A stretch of 64,000 nt of DNA from Notospermus geniculatus (taxonomy: Eukaryota > Nemertea > Pilidiophora > Heteronemertea > Lineidae), in assembly GCA_002633025.1 (NCBI GenBank), contig NMRB01003081.1:1-64000 (forward strand). The letters are read 5' to 3'. Under the pieces are notes generated by a model. The model saw nothing but the letters and a program-made list of their open reading frames with translations. It was not told the DNA's origin and searched no databases. The position numbers were made by a program, and so were the translations under genes. Positions 44,117 through 54,596 of this stretch are shown one piece after another; position 1 is the stretch's first letter; every line of letters begins with the position of its first letter.

Positions 44117-44950
44117 GGGGTAACCGGAAAAATGCCGACCGACCTACCCGCCGACCTACCGACCGACTGAAGGACTGACCAAATCCCTTTCATTCCTCAA
44201 CAGCGAAGTGTATGCACGCTGGTTTATTTATACACGCCCCTGGCATCACCCCTTCAGGTACAATGCAGTAGATCTATTGGCTATATTGCGTAATATTATT
44301 GCGCTAATTACTGCTGCTCTCTCCCAAGGATAGGACTGTTAATCACTGGTTGTTGTTGTGTACACGATGTATGGCCGTCAATGCCAATACGCGGCTGCTG
44401 TGGCTTAGGGGAATGAGGTCGAGTGCCACCCCTGAAGTCACCTTGTTGTAAACCCGGGTTGTAAACCCAGTCGCCGCCAGACTTGTACTTCATAATTTTC
44501 GTTGGATTCGTTTCTTGCTAGGCCTATTTTGGTTCAAAAGTTAGTCATGAGTCAGTATTTAAGTCCTTTGAGTGTTGATACATGTATTTCACGAGTAGGC
44601 TAACTGCGCGCATGCTATAATTTTCCTCGAAATCGTTATGGCAATGACCGGGGTACCTACAGGATCCTGATTTCATATCGCGATGTCGCTCAATTCCTGA
44701 ACTCCTTTCGGTCGGCAAGCTATGTTCCTAACGGCGCTGCTATTACCAATGTCGATAGTAGGCCTAGTTTGGGTAGGACGGATGTTTTGGGGCCCATCCG
44801 AATGCATCAACACTCATGACAGCACTGCTCCGTCACATCGCTCGTAACATAGGCATATGGGTCCCAGAACTCGTTACGAAATTCCCACATCTGTAGAAGG
44901 TCGGTCGGTCGGTCGGTCAGTCGGTCGGTCGGCGTTTTTCCGGTTACGCG
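44117..44950. repeat. Inverted ends with GGTAACCGGAAAAA and GACC-rich tracts
   Basis: GGTAACCGGAAAAATGCCGA followed by CCGACC units at the left is mirrored on the right by a (GGTC)n tract at 44899-44932 and CGTTTTTCCGGTTACGCG. About 45 bp are inverted, enclosing about 800 bp without coding sequence. It may be a non-autonomous element whose subterminal tetranucleotide has expanded. Confidence 0.5.
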
Positions 44951-45928
44951 TGGAAGCGATCGCTCGCGTCATAACAGAAGGCCTGGAACTTCTACAGGCA
45001 TGTACACGCAAAGCTTCTGAGAATTTCCTTTGGGCTCGATGAATCAAAGGGCACTTAAGTTACCCTTTTTTATACCACGGTCTGAAGGCCATAAAGTTTA
45101 TATGAGATGACAGCTTGGAGTGAGAAGAACTGTTTTTCCTCATAACCAGAGTGGTTCTACCATGTACCTAATTAGAGCGAGGTCAATTCCCACAGTGAGT
45201 CAGTGAAAAACAATGGTTTGTGTACATGTGGTGTATAGACCTGACTTCCTTCTACCCGAAATAGCGATGAGACTGTTTGAAGTATCACCACGAGGTTGAG
45301 ATATGTTGTAAACAGGAGGTTTTACAATGCATATAGCTTTAACCAGATGGATAGCTTTAGCCCTTTACCTGCAGGAGGGAATTATGTGCCAAAATGCTCA
45401 ACATTTTCTATTACACTCAGTGACCTAGATTCACTGATAACTTCAATGTACAGCACGATGATAACGCATGTTCTGATATGATCTTCATGGTTGGGTGCCT
45501 GGGTGTGTGGTCTTGAGGTTGGGAAAGGTGGGGTGAACATGCAGAACAGGAAATACAAGATATATCACCAGAAAACAGGAACTGATGTTCAGGACAATTT
45601 GTACTTTGCTCTGATAGGATGGTGGCTATTTCTTGTTCTTTCCTGTCCATATACTTCCACTCTTTCAAACAGTCACAAATCTTATTGTAATTAGCCACAG
45701 AGATCTTTAAAATAGGCCCAGATTCATCTTGTAGAAGATGCTAGCAGCACTCCATGGAGGCTGTCATCTTGCCTGCTTTGTTGATGAAACAAGGGGAGCT
45801 GATTGGTTAGTTAAGACCATCAGAGACCTCTGTGATTGGAATGAGGAACTACAGTCATTATAAAACAAAGACTTGAGATTGGCATCAGAAATAGTTTTCA
45901 AATAGAAGAAGATGTAAGTGCCAGATCT

Positions 45929-46160
45929 TAGTTCAGTTTTGGGTCAAACGAAACAATTTTGTGGTATGCCCCACGGCCTAATTGTGATCCTTCTGCTTTC
46001 TGGATTGCCATCGTGAAGAGGAACAAGTACTTATCAAGTTTCGTTGGGACAATTTCTTCTGGAGGCCTGTTTTCATCGTTGGTTTTCAAGAAATCTTTCA
46101 GGAGTTTGACATCACCACACGGCAGTCTTTCGCCAAGTGTTAGTGTTCTTCTGCTGTTCA
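45929..46160 (-). pseudogene. Fragment resembling the N-terminal helix region of KCTD1/ZMYM-type (DUF3504-like) proteins
   Basis: The frame reads LKDFLKTNDENRPPEEIVPT, then KLDKYLFLFTMAIQKAEGS. The phrase PPEEIxPxxLDxYLxxFxxxxxKxxG is characteristic of the domain preceding the recombinase-derived part of ZMYM/QRICH/KCTD1-like proteins, recalled not searched. The following SLxSxxR motif is missing. Lies just downstream of the THAP fragment on the same strand. Confidence 0.35.
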
Positions 46161-46261
46161 GCTAGCTGCCTGGTATCTTCGTCACTTACCTGTACTTCTT
46201 GAAATCTTTAGATACTTTCTTCTTTCTCGTCTCTTTCTCTCATATTTGCTTCCATTGTCAC

Positions 46262-46620
46262 TATTTGGTCAGCCAAGGAAGCAAGAACCCTTTCTCCCAT
46301 GCTTTCCTCCATCTCTGAGACTGAGCACTGAGATGTCCCTGACCAGTGTTTACAGTGATAGGCAAGGCAACCTGTCTTGTGAATCTTTTAGTACCAATTA
46401 CCCAGGCAATTCGTCTGGATGTAATCAGAGTCTCGAAGTGATCCTGGCAGACAACTGTGTGGGACCATGGACGCCATTCTCTGTCGTCCTCCTTGTGGAT
46501 CATTTATATCCATTTTCGCATCCTCACAGGATCAGATCTAAGAAATGCGTGTCTTCTCTTGTTGCTACAACCCGGAACACAGCAATCAGTCAGCATGGTT
46601 GACAACTGTGTTTCCCCATT
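46262..46620 (-). pseudogene. THAP zinc-finger domain with internal stop
   Basis: The frame starts MLTDCCVPGCSNKRRHAFLR, then DPVRMRKWI, TAA, then the same frame continues DREWRPWSHTVVCQDHFE. This gives the C2CH signature of a THAP domain: C-x4-C near the N-terminus, Trp in RKW, W.P and C..HF. THAP domains bind DNA and are common at the N-terminus of P-element and Kolobok transposases. The TAA interrupts the middle of the fold, so this is a relic. Downstream sequence has a coiled-coil-like MEANMRERDEKEES at about 46245. Confidence 0.55.
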
Positions 46621-46749
46621 TCTTATGACATTCTTCTCTACTCGTCCCATTTCTACGACAACTGTAAGCATTTCCAGCACTTTGTTCAGAGTTGTTTTAC
46701 GATAGAAAAGAGTTGATAAAAAGCAGTGTGCACGAAACTGATTCACTTG

Positions 46750-48011
46750 CTAAAATGAATTCAGAAATGTTACTGTAAACCTCGCAGGCACATCTGCAGC
46801 CCGGGATCTGCAGACTGCACTGTGCAGCTTCAAGCACATAAACCTCTTCATGGATGCAAATTCAGTAAGAGTGAAAGTAAAAGTTTAACATGGCTACCGA
46901 TTTTTACATCCCTTGGCTGCGAACTAGAATTTTCTTCTTGGTACTTTGAATATACTGACCTTTGGTTTTCATCAGTAACTGGCTGGAGTGGTTTTGGCGC
47001 TGGATAAGAAGCGTGTGGCTTGCTCTGGAATACCAACAACAGGTACAGCTACAACATGATCTGATCTGGCTACAACAGGAACTGGTACGGCTAGAATAGG
47101 ATCTTGTGCGGCTACAGTTCAGTGTTCACTTCTTGTTCTTCAAATGTTTAGGACAGAAGTAGATCAGAACTTTTTCCAAGGCATTATTGACTGTTGCAGT
47201 TGCCGTGCGACCCTTCTTAGTAACAAGACCAGTGCATGTCAAATGCACCCAATAATGACATCCACGCTGTTCGCAACCAAGCCAGATGGAATCAATTTTA
47301 ATATCTTGGGCAGAGCCATGAGGTACCTGACTGACCTGACAAACCGTCGCCTTGGCCCGCTCGCCACCTCTGCGACTACATTCTCGGTTTGTGTGCCCTT
47401 ATCAACAACAGTGTTTGCTATACTTCTCTGTTGACAGCCTCCAGTTTGAAATCCGCACCCTCAGCAGTATAAGGTACACAACAGAACCTCCCTGTCAAAA
47501 TGAGAATTAAGTCAGAGGCATCCGGGAACGCATCAGACTATCTGATGCCTCCAGTTCACGATACACGGGATGCACCCTCCCATACCAAACTTTGGCGAAC
47601 TGAACACGTGCTACATATCCATCATTTGCAAGTTTCTAGCCCCAACTCAATGAACATACATGAACATACTATCGAATATGTCTTGAATAAGGTCCACCAT
47701 GAATGCGTATTTCAGGTTGACAGCTGACATGGGAAACATGAAGAAATGTGCAGGTGTTAGGTGCGCAGCTGCTTTCTCCGTGGACAGAACTTTCCAAACA
47801 AATGGCACCAGCAGTTCATCGGTGATAGCTTCCCTTGCCATGCGGCATTTTGTCCAGGCCTTGTGATGATCTCTGCAAATTTTTGCACACTTTTGGGAGG
47901 TTGGAGATTTGAAGTTCAGCATCTGGCAGAGAGCCTCCTAGAATATATCCCAAGTCAATTCGACGAAACCTTTCACCATGGTCATTTCAATATGACCAGG
48001 ATGAGGAATCA
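46750..48011. other. Mostly non-coding with a possible minus-strand coding fragment
   Basis: 47470-47231 on the minus strand has an open frame with DKGTQTENVVAEVASGPRRR, a linker type common in transposase genes, without further support. 47922-47647 minus is another uncharacterised frame. Repeats of GGTACGGCTAC/GGTACAGCTACAAC occur at 47042-47120. Confidence 0.3.
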
Positions 48012-48020
48012 GAATTACCC

Positions 48021-48144
48021 GGTGTCTTCCCATTTCGCCCTTTCCCAATTCGCCCCCTAATGGTTATTGTTAGGGGTAGCTACCAGTATTTAATGGATTT
48101 ACTGTTAGGGGGCGAAATGGGAAGGGGCGAAGTGGGAATAAACC
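48021..48144. mobile_element. 124-bp MITE with 9-bp target duplication GAATTACCC
   Basis: GAATTACCC flanks at 48012-48020 and 48145-48153. Ends begin GGTGTCTTCCCATTTCGCCC and, inverted, GGTTTATTCCCACTTCGCCC. The inversion covers about 40 bp per side around AATGGTTATTGTTAGGGG. A 9-bp duplication suggests a MULE-type transposase mobilised it. Confidence 0.75.
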
Positions 48145-48439
48145 GAATTACCCTGCAGTTGAACTCCAGCTTAGTTTCAGTACTACTGGGACAATCTTCA
48201 TGACTTTCCGTTTGATGTTTTGCATAAAGTTCTTCATCGATCACATTTTTCTCTCCAGACCACTCCTTTGTCACTTTTTCCTTTTCGGTCCTTTCCTTCG
48301 TCATCTTTTCCTTCCCAGACATAAACTCAGCCATTAAATAAAAAATATATATTTGATGATATCCTATCATTTAATACACAAATTGAATCATCTTTCGTCA
48401 TCTTTTCCTTCCTTCTTCAAGTGTGGTGGCTGAATTCAC

Positions 48440-49023
48440 CAGCAGTTGACGCAGGGATAACCAGAGCAGCCATTGCCAGCTTCGCCATATTTGGGTAAGC
48501 CTCCGATTTGGACACAGTCTTGAGGGCGTCAGGGGGTTTTCTATACAGCTGTGGTTGTTTTGCCATGTTTGCCCGAAGGAAAGGCCACTCATACCCTCCA
48601 GCCTCACGAGAAAGTTGAAGACCTTCTTCATACCTATCCAAGAGTATCTGGAAAGGTAACGAATAGTACAAAAAAACTACACAAGGTGTTTATCAACTGG
48701 TTAACAGTATAATTCTGACTGAACCTTACCTCAAGGGAGTTCTCCCCGTACTGCTGCTCCTCTGCTTCCGTAAGGAAAGTGGGTAGAATGCTGGTCCACA
48801 TCACAATCAAAAATGCGAAAGGCATCCATGGTATCTGGGCATTTGGGGAACAGTCCTGTATGTTTTCTATCACAGCTTTTATGAACTTATCATGAATCTG
48901 CAACCAGTGGAGAAAAACATTATTGCAATTTTTTAGGGGACGTTCATGTATGTCGCTGAGTTTTTGTTTGATGCCTTTCAGCTTTTTCTGTTCCCAGGGC
49001 AGCTTCTTCACCACATTGCACAT
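48440..49023 (-). pseudogene. hAT-type transposase-like exons (gene 2)
   Basis: Upstream exon 49023-48730 ends CTTGAG|GTAAGG. Next exon 48647-48440 starts after TTACCTTTCCAG and ends at GCTG|GTGAAT. Frame and phase agree. The second exon contains YPNMAKLAMAALVIPASTA, the block that precedes the DCERGFS motif in the hAT dimerisation domain of ZNF862-like proteins. The intron position after STA is the same as in the gene at 54.6 kb. The final exon with CERGFS was not found below 48.4 kb, so the gene is incomplete. Confidence 0.5.
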
Positions 49024-49027
49024 TTAT

Positions 49028-49717
49028 GGTTACATTTAAACAAATTTGGCTTTCCTGACCTGATCATGTAAAGACAAATAAACAGCAGCGAGAACTGGCC
49101 AATATCCTTAGTGTCACCAGGAATGAGGAAGTTACTTCTGTCATTACTTCTTCCTGGCTTTCTTCTAATCTTAAGTGGCTCAAACTGTGTGTACAAAGCA
49201 TCTTCGATAATCGAAGGCTGATCTGCTAACCACTGCGTTACATCGCACATCTACCCTTCGAGAAATAGACCGGTCCACGGCGTATCTTGGCACGATGCCA
49301 ACTTTACCGGTCGACCAATCAGATTGCATTTTATATCGGGTCTTCGGCAGGGGCTTCGGTTACCACTATTCATACTACGTGGAAATTTTACAACACTGGT
49401 TCTGATTGGCCTCCTCTTCTCGAGGCAGCGGATCCGTCGCAGACAGGTCAATTTCTCGAAGGGTGATATGGGATATAACGGAGTGGTGAGCAGATCCCCC
49501 TTCGATTATCGAAGATGGTACAAAGGGGCGTTTCGGTACCCAGAGGCACCTCGAACCTCCCTCTGCAGCTGCTTAGAGCGCTTGGCATATGAATACATGT
49601 AGTTCACAGATGTCAATTTACCTCCGGCTGCTGCCTTGAATTGCCTGAACAGTGTCTCAATGGCACTTCCGTTCAACTTCAGAGGAGTGTTAAAGTAGCC
49701 ATGATAACGCTCGAGAT
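49028..49717 (-). pseudogene. Transposase C-terminal exon split by a MITE
   Basis: From 49717 the minus strand reads YHGYFNTPLKLNGSAIETLF, then RQFKAAAGGKLTSVNYMY and GYRNAPLY. This fits the C-terminal part of a THAP/P-type transposase family (LxGSxIExLFSQFKxxxGGKLxSxxY...YRDVPLY), recalled not searched. The MITE at 49199-49517 then interrupts. Across its target duplication the frame resumes with TQFEPLKIRRKPGRSN. Upstream of 49717 the exon is cut by the foldback element at 49718-50499. Confidence 0.5.
49199..49517. mobile_element. 319-bp hAT-type MITE with 8-bp target duplication GTACAAAG
   Basis: GTACAAAG flanks at 49191-49198 and 49518-49525. The ends start CATCTTCGATAATCGAAGG on both sides (inverted) and remain alignable for about 80 bp. 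The termini contain the perfect palindrome CTTCGATAATCGAAG. Confidence 0.8.
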
Positions 49718-50499
49718 GGGTACGGGTAGTTATTAAGTACGGAACGGAACGGAACGGAATCGTGGTTGCAAACGGAATGTAAAATACGGACTGACCCTGA
49801 AACTGGAACGGAACAAAGTTAACTTCCATTTCATTTCAAATGGACAGTGCCGTGCTGTTATGATGGTTCGTTTTATCATGTTTGTGGTGTGCTCAACTCT
49901 ATGTAATGGTCTTGCCAATATCTTTGTTGGTGTAGTGCTTTTGTGGTGGGTTCGATTCTATTTTGGCGTTGGGGTAGGCCTAGTACTGTTGGTGATTGGT
50001 TCAGTTTTTGAGTAGCCACAAATTAGTATAATTGGGATAAGGCAATTCTTTAGTTGTGTGGGTTCGATTCTTTTACCGGTCACTCTGGTGGGGTAGTGCT
50101 TTAGTGGTTGGTTCGATTCTATACTACATGTATGGTTATGGGGATGGGGTAGGCCTTCCCTACCAGAGTGACCGCCAAAACTCTAGAATCAAATCAACCA
50201 CTGAAGCAATACACAGCCCCAATGGCAAAAAGGAACTCCATATGAACCACAATGTAGAATCGAACCCACCACAAAAGCACTGCCCCAAAAAAGTAAACAG
50301 CACGACCCAAAGAATCCATATATGGTATCTACAAAAATCGAGCTTAATACCAACATGACAGAACGGACCCAACATCACAGCACAGCGCCATCCATAAGAT
50401 TAGCTCTGTTCCGTTCCATTTACAGGGTCGGTCCGTCTTTTACATTCCGTTTGCAACCACGATTCCGTTCTGTTCCGTTCCGTACTTAATAACTACCCG
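49718..50499. mobile_element. 782-bp foldback element with ~90-bp inverted ends and CTCGAGAT duplication
   Basis: CTCGAGAT flanks at 49710-49717 and 50500-50507. Left end CGGGTAGTTATTAAGTACGG (after five extra bases) and right end CCGTACTTAATAACTACCCG are perfect inverses. The match continues through repeated GGAACGGAAC and GTTTGCAACCACGATTCCG words. The interior holds several GGTTCGATTCTA words in both orientations, similar to an RNA polymerase III B box. No transposase. Confidence 0.8.
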
Positions 50500-50612
50500 C
50501 TCGAGATAGAGGTCATATCATGTCTGAAAATGAAGATGCTGATTATGTGAAAATTGTAAATGCCGTCATTGTAAGAGTGTGAAGCGAAAACCTGTCCATC
50601 GCTGTGTTCATT

Positions 50613-51263
50613 TCAACTTTCACCAAGCAGAGGCGAGTTGCAAACATATCCAGTTTCTGATGACGACGATTTTCCCTCTAAAACAAACTGGGGGTCATGA
50701 TTTTCAACTCTGTCATCATCAATTACTTCTTCATTTTCATCAACTGAATAATCTAAAGAAATTGACGTTGAAGGTTGGTCCGTGCCCTGCGTAGGCCTAC
50801 ACTGCAGGCCACAGACAAGAGTGGATGACAAGACAGAATCTTCATCACTTGAAGAAGACAGAGTACTTTCTTCCAAGTGTTGCTGCAAAGCTAATTTGGC
50901 ACGTCTTTTTCTAGTCCAACGTGAGATGGACCCAACCTTCAAAGGCCGTTGATTTGCTTTAAATTTACTGGTCATGATTGAAGCTATGAGAATTAAACGA
51001 CCCAAATTGAAACGACCCAAAATGAAACCAGCCAAAACATGCAAAATATCGCATTATAGTGATTGTTCGGGTGGAATGTGACCCACTGACTCAGACTTCA
51101 CACTCAAAGAAAGCAACTTTTGCAGCCGAATCTGGTCCCTATGTTTACGTGAAATTTTTGACTTGACAGTTGCTTCATGTGCTTGAAGTGGGTGATCCAG
51201 GTGTAATGTATGAGAATGCCTCCCGTATGACAATGCCCGCTTTATTGTTCGGCGGACACTCAA
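50613..51263 (-). CDS. Unrecognised frames, possible 5' part of a transposon gene
   Basis: Frame 51044-50613 has a basic start, RPLKVGSISRWTRKRRAKLA, then a Ser/Asp/Glu-rich region. Frame 51263-51054 just upstream is basic (SKISRKHRDQIRLQKLLSLS). Composition is protein-like but no motif is recognised. The assembly gap to the right hides anything further upstream. Confidence 0.3.
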
Positions 51264-51356
51264 ATACAGAAAGACATGTTGATCAGTGCCTCCCCCATTG
51301 TCAGGTCGCGGCTTATTCCGTCAATCTTTTGTTGGGAGGCACTGGCAAACGGGGGG

Positions 51357-51871
51357 NNNNNNNNNNNNNNNNNNNNNNNNNNNNNNNNNNNNNNNNNNNN
51401 NNNNNNNNNNNNNNNNNNNNNNNNNNNNNNNNNNNNNNNNNNNNNNNNNNNNNNNNNNNNNNNNNNNNNNNNNNNNNNNNNNNNNNNNNNNNNNNNNNNN
51501 NNNNNNNNNNNNNNNNNNNNNNNNNNNNNNNNNNNNNNNNNNNNNNNNNNNNNNNNNNNNNNNNNNNNNNNNNNNNNNNNNNNNNNNNNNNNNNNNNNNN
51601 NNNNNNNNNNNNNNNNNNNNNNNNNNNNNNNNNNNNNNNNNNNNNNNNNNNNNNNNNNNNNNNNNNNNNNNNNNNNNNNNNNNNNNNNNNNNNNNNNNNN
51701 NNNNNNNNNNNNNNNNNNNNNNNNNNNNNNNNNNNNNNNNNNNNNNNNNNNNNNNNNNNNNNNNNNNNNNNNNNNNNNNNNNNNNNNNNNNNNNNNNNNN
51801 NNNNNNNNNNNNNNNNNNNNNNNNNNNNNNNNNNNNNNNNNNNNNNNNNNNNNNNNNNNNNNNNNNNNNNN
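51357..51871. other. Assembly gap (515 N)
   Basis: Run of N. It hides the N-terminal part of the Penelope-like element that follows. Confidence 1.
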
Positions 51872-53100
51872 TAGTCAGTTATGATGTTGTCGATCTCTTC
51901 ACAAGCGTCCCCCGTGATGAAGCCATCGCAACCATCCGTCATAAAGTGATCGAACTAAAACCAACCATGGACACCACCCTGAGTGCTGACAGTATCATTG
52001 GCCTGCTAGAGCTTTGCATCGAATCAACATATTTCACCTGGGGTGAAAAGGTTTTCGAGCAGATCAATGGATTACCTATGGGCTCCCCGCTTTCTCCGAT
52101 TATAACTGAAATCTTCATGTCAGACTTCGAGAAAAAGGCTCTCTCCAACTCACCAGTCACACCAATGTGTTGGTTCAGGAAAGTTGACGATGTGTTCGCT
52201 ATGATACGTGTTGAAGATGACCCATCAGGATTACTTAATCACCTCAACTCACAACATGGCAGGATCAAATTCACTATGGAACCAGAGCAGGACCGCCAGC
52301 TACCATTCTTGGATGTACTCACCATTCGAACTCAAGAGAAATTAGTAACCAAAGTGTACCGCAAACCCACCCATACTGATCAATACATTAATTTCAACTC
52401 GAACCACCCACTGCATGTCAAACGTGGCATCATTCAGACCCTCACCAACAGAGCACTCAACCTATGTTCTCGACCAGAGTATTTAAATGAGGAACTCGAT
52501 CACATCCGACGTGTGTTCACAGAACTCAATGGATACCCAAAGCAGCTAGTCGAAAGGACCATTCGCAAAACTATGGACCAGCACAGTGCAGCAAGCACCC
52601 ATACCCCAAACACTAGATCTCCCATCTTGATCAGCATCCCATATGTAGGCAGTGCGTCTCATAAAATCAAACGCCTCATTACCAACCTGGCAAGCGTGGA
52701 TGTTGTGTTTTCAAAACAGGACACACTGAAGACAGCTCTCAATGCAAATGGAAGGAAGGTAGCCTCATGTAAAAACAAACATGAGGCCAAAGGTGTTGTG
52801 TATAAACTAACGTGTTCTTGTGGTGAATGTTATGTTGGTGAAACAAAACGCCCCCTTGGCACAAGGATTTCAGAGCACAAAAAGGACCCTAAATCTGCTG
52901 TGCATGAACACTGTGCAAACCCAGGACATTCAATCATCTGGGAGCAGACAGAGATTCTCAATTCCCGGCTGGACAAAGATTACAACAGGAAACTCAGAGA
53001 AGCCATCCAAATCAAACGACACCAACCCAGCCTCAACAGGGATACTGGACTATTCATACCTAATGCCTACAATCACATTATTGCCAAACTGGACAATTAG
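51872..53100 (+). CDS. Penelope-like element: reverse transcriptase and GIY-YIG endonuclease (5' end in gap)
   Basis: The open frame starts inside the gap and ends TAG at 53098-53100, giving 409 visible codons. Order: SYDVVDLFTSVP (RT motif A, catalytic Asp), GLPMGSPLSPIITE (motif B), WFRKVDDVF (motif C, two catalytic Asp), LPFLDVLTI, KVYRKPTHTDQYINFNSNHP, a linker, then the GIY-YIG nuclease with VVYKLTCSCGECYVGE, GTRISEHK and NSRLDKDYNRKLREAI. This domain order is diagnostic of endonuclease-bearing Penelope-like retroelements, which copy RNA into chromosomal DNA. The visible part has no stop or frameshift. Motif C has Lys where YVDD is usual. Confidence 0.92.
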
Positions 53101-53340
53101 CTGCTACAGCCTGTGATTCCGCAGTTTTTCCCGTGGACTTTTATCCATAAGTTTGTCTAATGCTTAAAAAAACAGTATGTATTTTGTCTAAATGTTTGCC
53201 TAATGCTTAAAGAAACAGTGTGGTATTTATGCTTCCTCTCCTCATGTGCTATTCACTTGTACACAGGACTACGGCCAGGGTACACTGGTTGAAACGTTGT
53301 GTTTCTTAAATAAATGTAGATAGAGTAACCAAAGAATTTT
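53101..53340 (+). mobile_element. Probable 3' tail of the Penelope-like element
   Basis: Two related stretches (GTTTGTCTAATGCTTAAAAAAACAGT and GTTTGCCTAATGCTTAAAGAAACAGT type) lie at 53150-53220. They are followed by GGTTGAAACGTTGTGTTTCT and TTAAATAAATGTAG, a tail type I associate with Penelope-like 3' ends. Confidence 0.5.
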
Positions 53341-53373
53341 CTCATGTTTAGTTTCACCTATCTAAAATGTCAC

Positions 53374-53787
53374 TCAAAGAACTTCTTCAGCAATATTACG
53401 AAGATGTGTTTGCATTTCTGGTGTTGCCAAATTAAGGGCATCAACCTGTGGTTCCCCATGGAAATCGACTTCAAATTCGCCAACTTCCCCGGCTACATCA
53501 AGGGCTACTTCCTCAGCCGGTTCCTCAACTGCCATCTGATCATTTATCCCCGCTTCAGTTGTGGCATCTATCCTCTCGGGAAAGTAAAACCAGGCGTTAG
53601 CCTCAGCTTGATCATCATTATTATCAGGACGAACACCAAGTTCAATCATCTTTTTTTGAGCTTCATTCAGTCCTTGACCCCATGCTTGGATCATGGCTTC
53701 ATCTGTCGGAAAAGCCCTCAGGTCTGCCCTCTCATCTTCAGGCGGAACGTCATGGCCCTTGTACCAAATATTCTCTCCCTTTCAGTG
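53374..53787 (-). CDS. Unrecognised coding fragment abutting a hairpin repeat
   Basis: The frame runs from immediately next to the TTTTTAGCTCAG repeat end to a stop at 53374. It contains ENIWYKGHDVPPEDERADLR, then MIQAWGQGLNEAQKKMIELG and an acidic tail. Soluble, protein-like composition, no recognised domain. It begins exactly at the repeat, so its 5' part was probably displaced by that insertion. Confidence 0.4.
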
Positions 53788-53895
53788 GGTTTTTAGCTCA
53801 GCTGACCAAAGGTCAGCAGAGCTAGTAGAATAAGTATTCAGTGGCGTCACGTGTCAGTCCGTCACCCCGTCCGTCAAACTATGCCCGACGNGGGC
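53788..53895 (+). repeat. Short copy of the AGCTCA terminal-hairpin repeat family
   Basis: TTTTTAGCTCAGCTGACC, then AAAGGTCAGCAGAGCT, forms the terminal hairpin with a different stem from other copies, followed by CAGTCCGTCACCCCGTCCGTC. The stem differs but pairing is kept. Confidence 0.5.
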
Positions 53896-54596
53896 GCGAA
53901 GAGACGTGAATACATAATACGGATTACGCATAAATTATTGATTTTCGTTTTAAAGTGGAGTCCCCACAGATTGCGGGCCGGCGCGACTCGGTCAGAGGGC
54001 GAGAGCACATTTTTCCCGCCTTTATGGCGATTTCGTCACAGTCTCTGTATAAATTGTAGGCCAGACACTGCTAGTAGGCCTACCGGTATCGCTTGCTTTG
54101 TGATTCCTGTCGAATTTGACAGGAACTTTATCTTTCCAGCATAGCCTCGGTAAGTATGAGAAGTCGCTAATGTCGACTGAGGCTAACAAGTAACCCCTTA
54201 TGCTGAAGAGAAGAGGTGACTGACAAATGAACCACACTGCTGAGTGAAACCAAAGGGCAAGTACACAGAAGAAAGGTGGGTGGGGTTGTGCCCAAGCCAG
54301 TCCTATCCTTGGGTGCTGGAAGGCCCAGGGAAAGTGCATTAGAAGGGATAAGCGGCACGTAGAAGATAATATTTGGTCAATGAAGCAAATCACGAAAAAT
54401 TAGGTCTCAAAGCTCGTCAGTTTTTTTTCATGATAACCTGGGGATAAGATAAACAGTTGAGTAATGAATGCCGCATAACATTTCTTATAATAATAGCCTT
54501 ATGGCGGGAGCAAAGTATCCGCAAAGAACACCTGATTACTTCACGTAGGGAGAACATCCACATGGTCACTCAGTCAGTTCTGCTATTTAAGTTAGC
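53896..54596. other. Non-coding; nothing recognised
   Basis: No supported gene. Ambiguous base at 53891. Downstream flank of the hAT gene on the opposite strand. Confidence 0.3.

Noticed and set aside
44857-45042. 61-aa frame with GRSVGRSVGRSA repeats
   Set aside because: Produced by the (GGTC)n tract.
51170-51942. Long frames across the second gap, including the apparent 604-aa start of the Penelope-like protein at 51286
   Set aside because: Residues before 51872 are N. The start codon and N-terminus are not visible, and the pre-gap sequence shows no element-specific motif.
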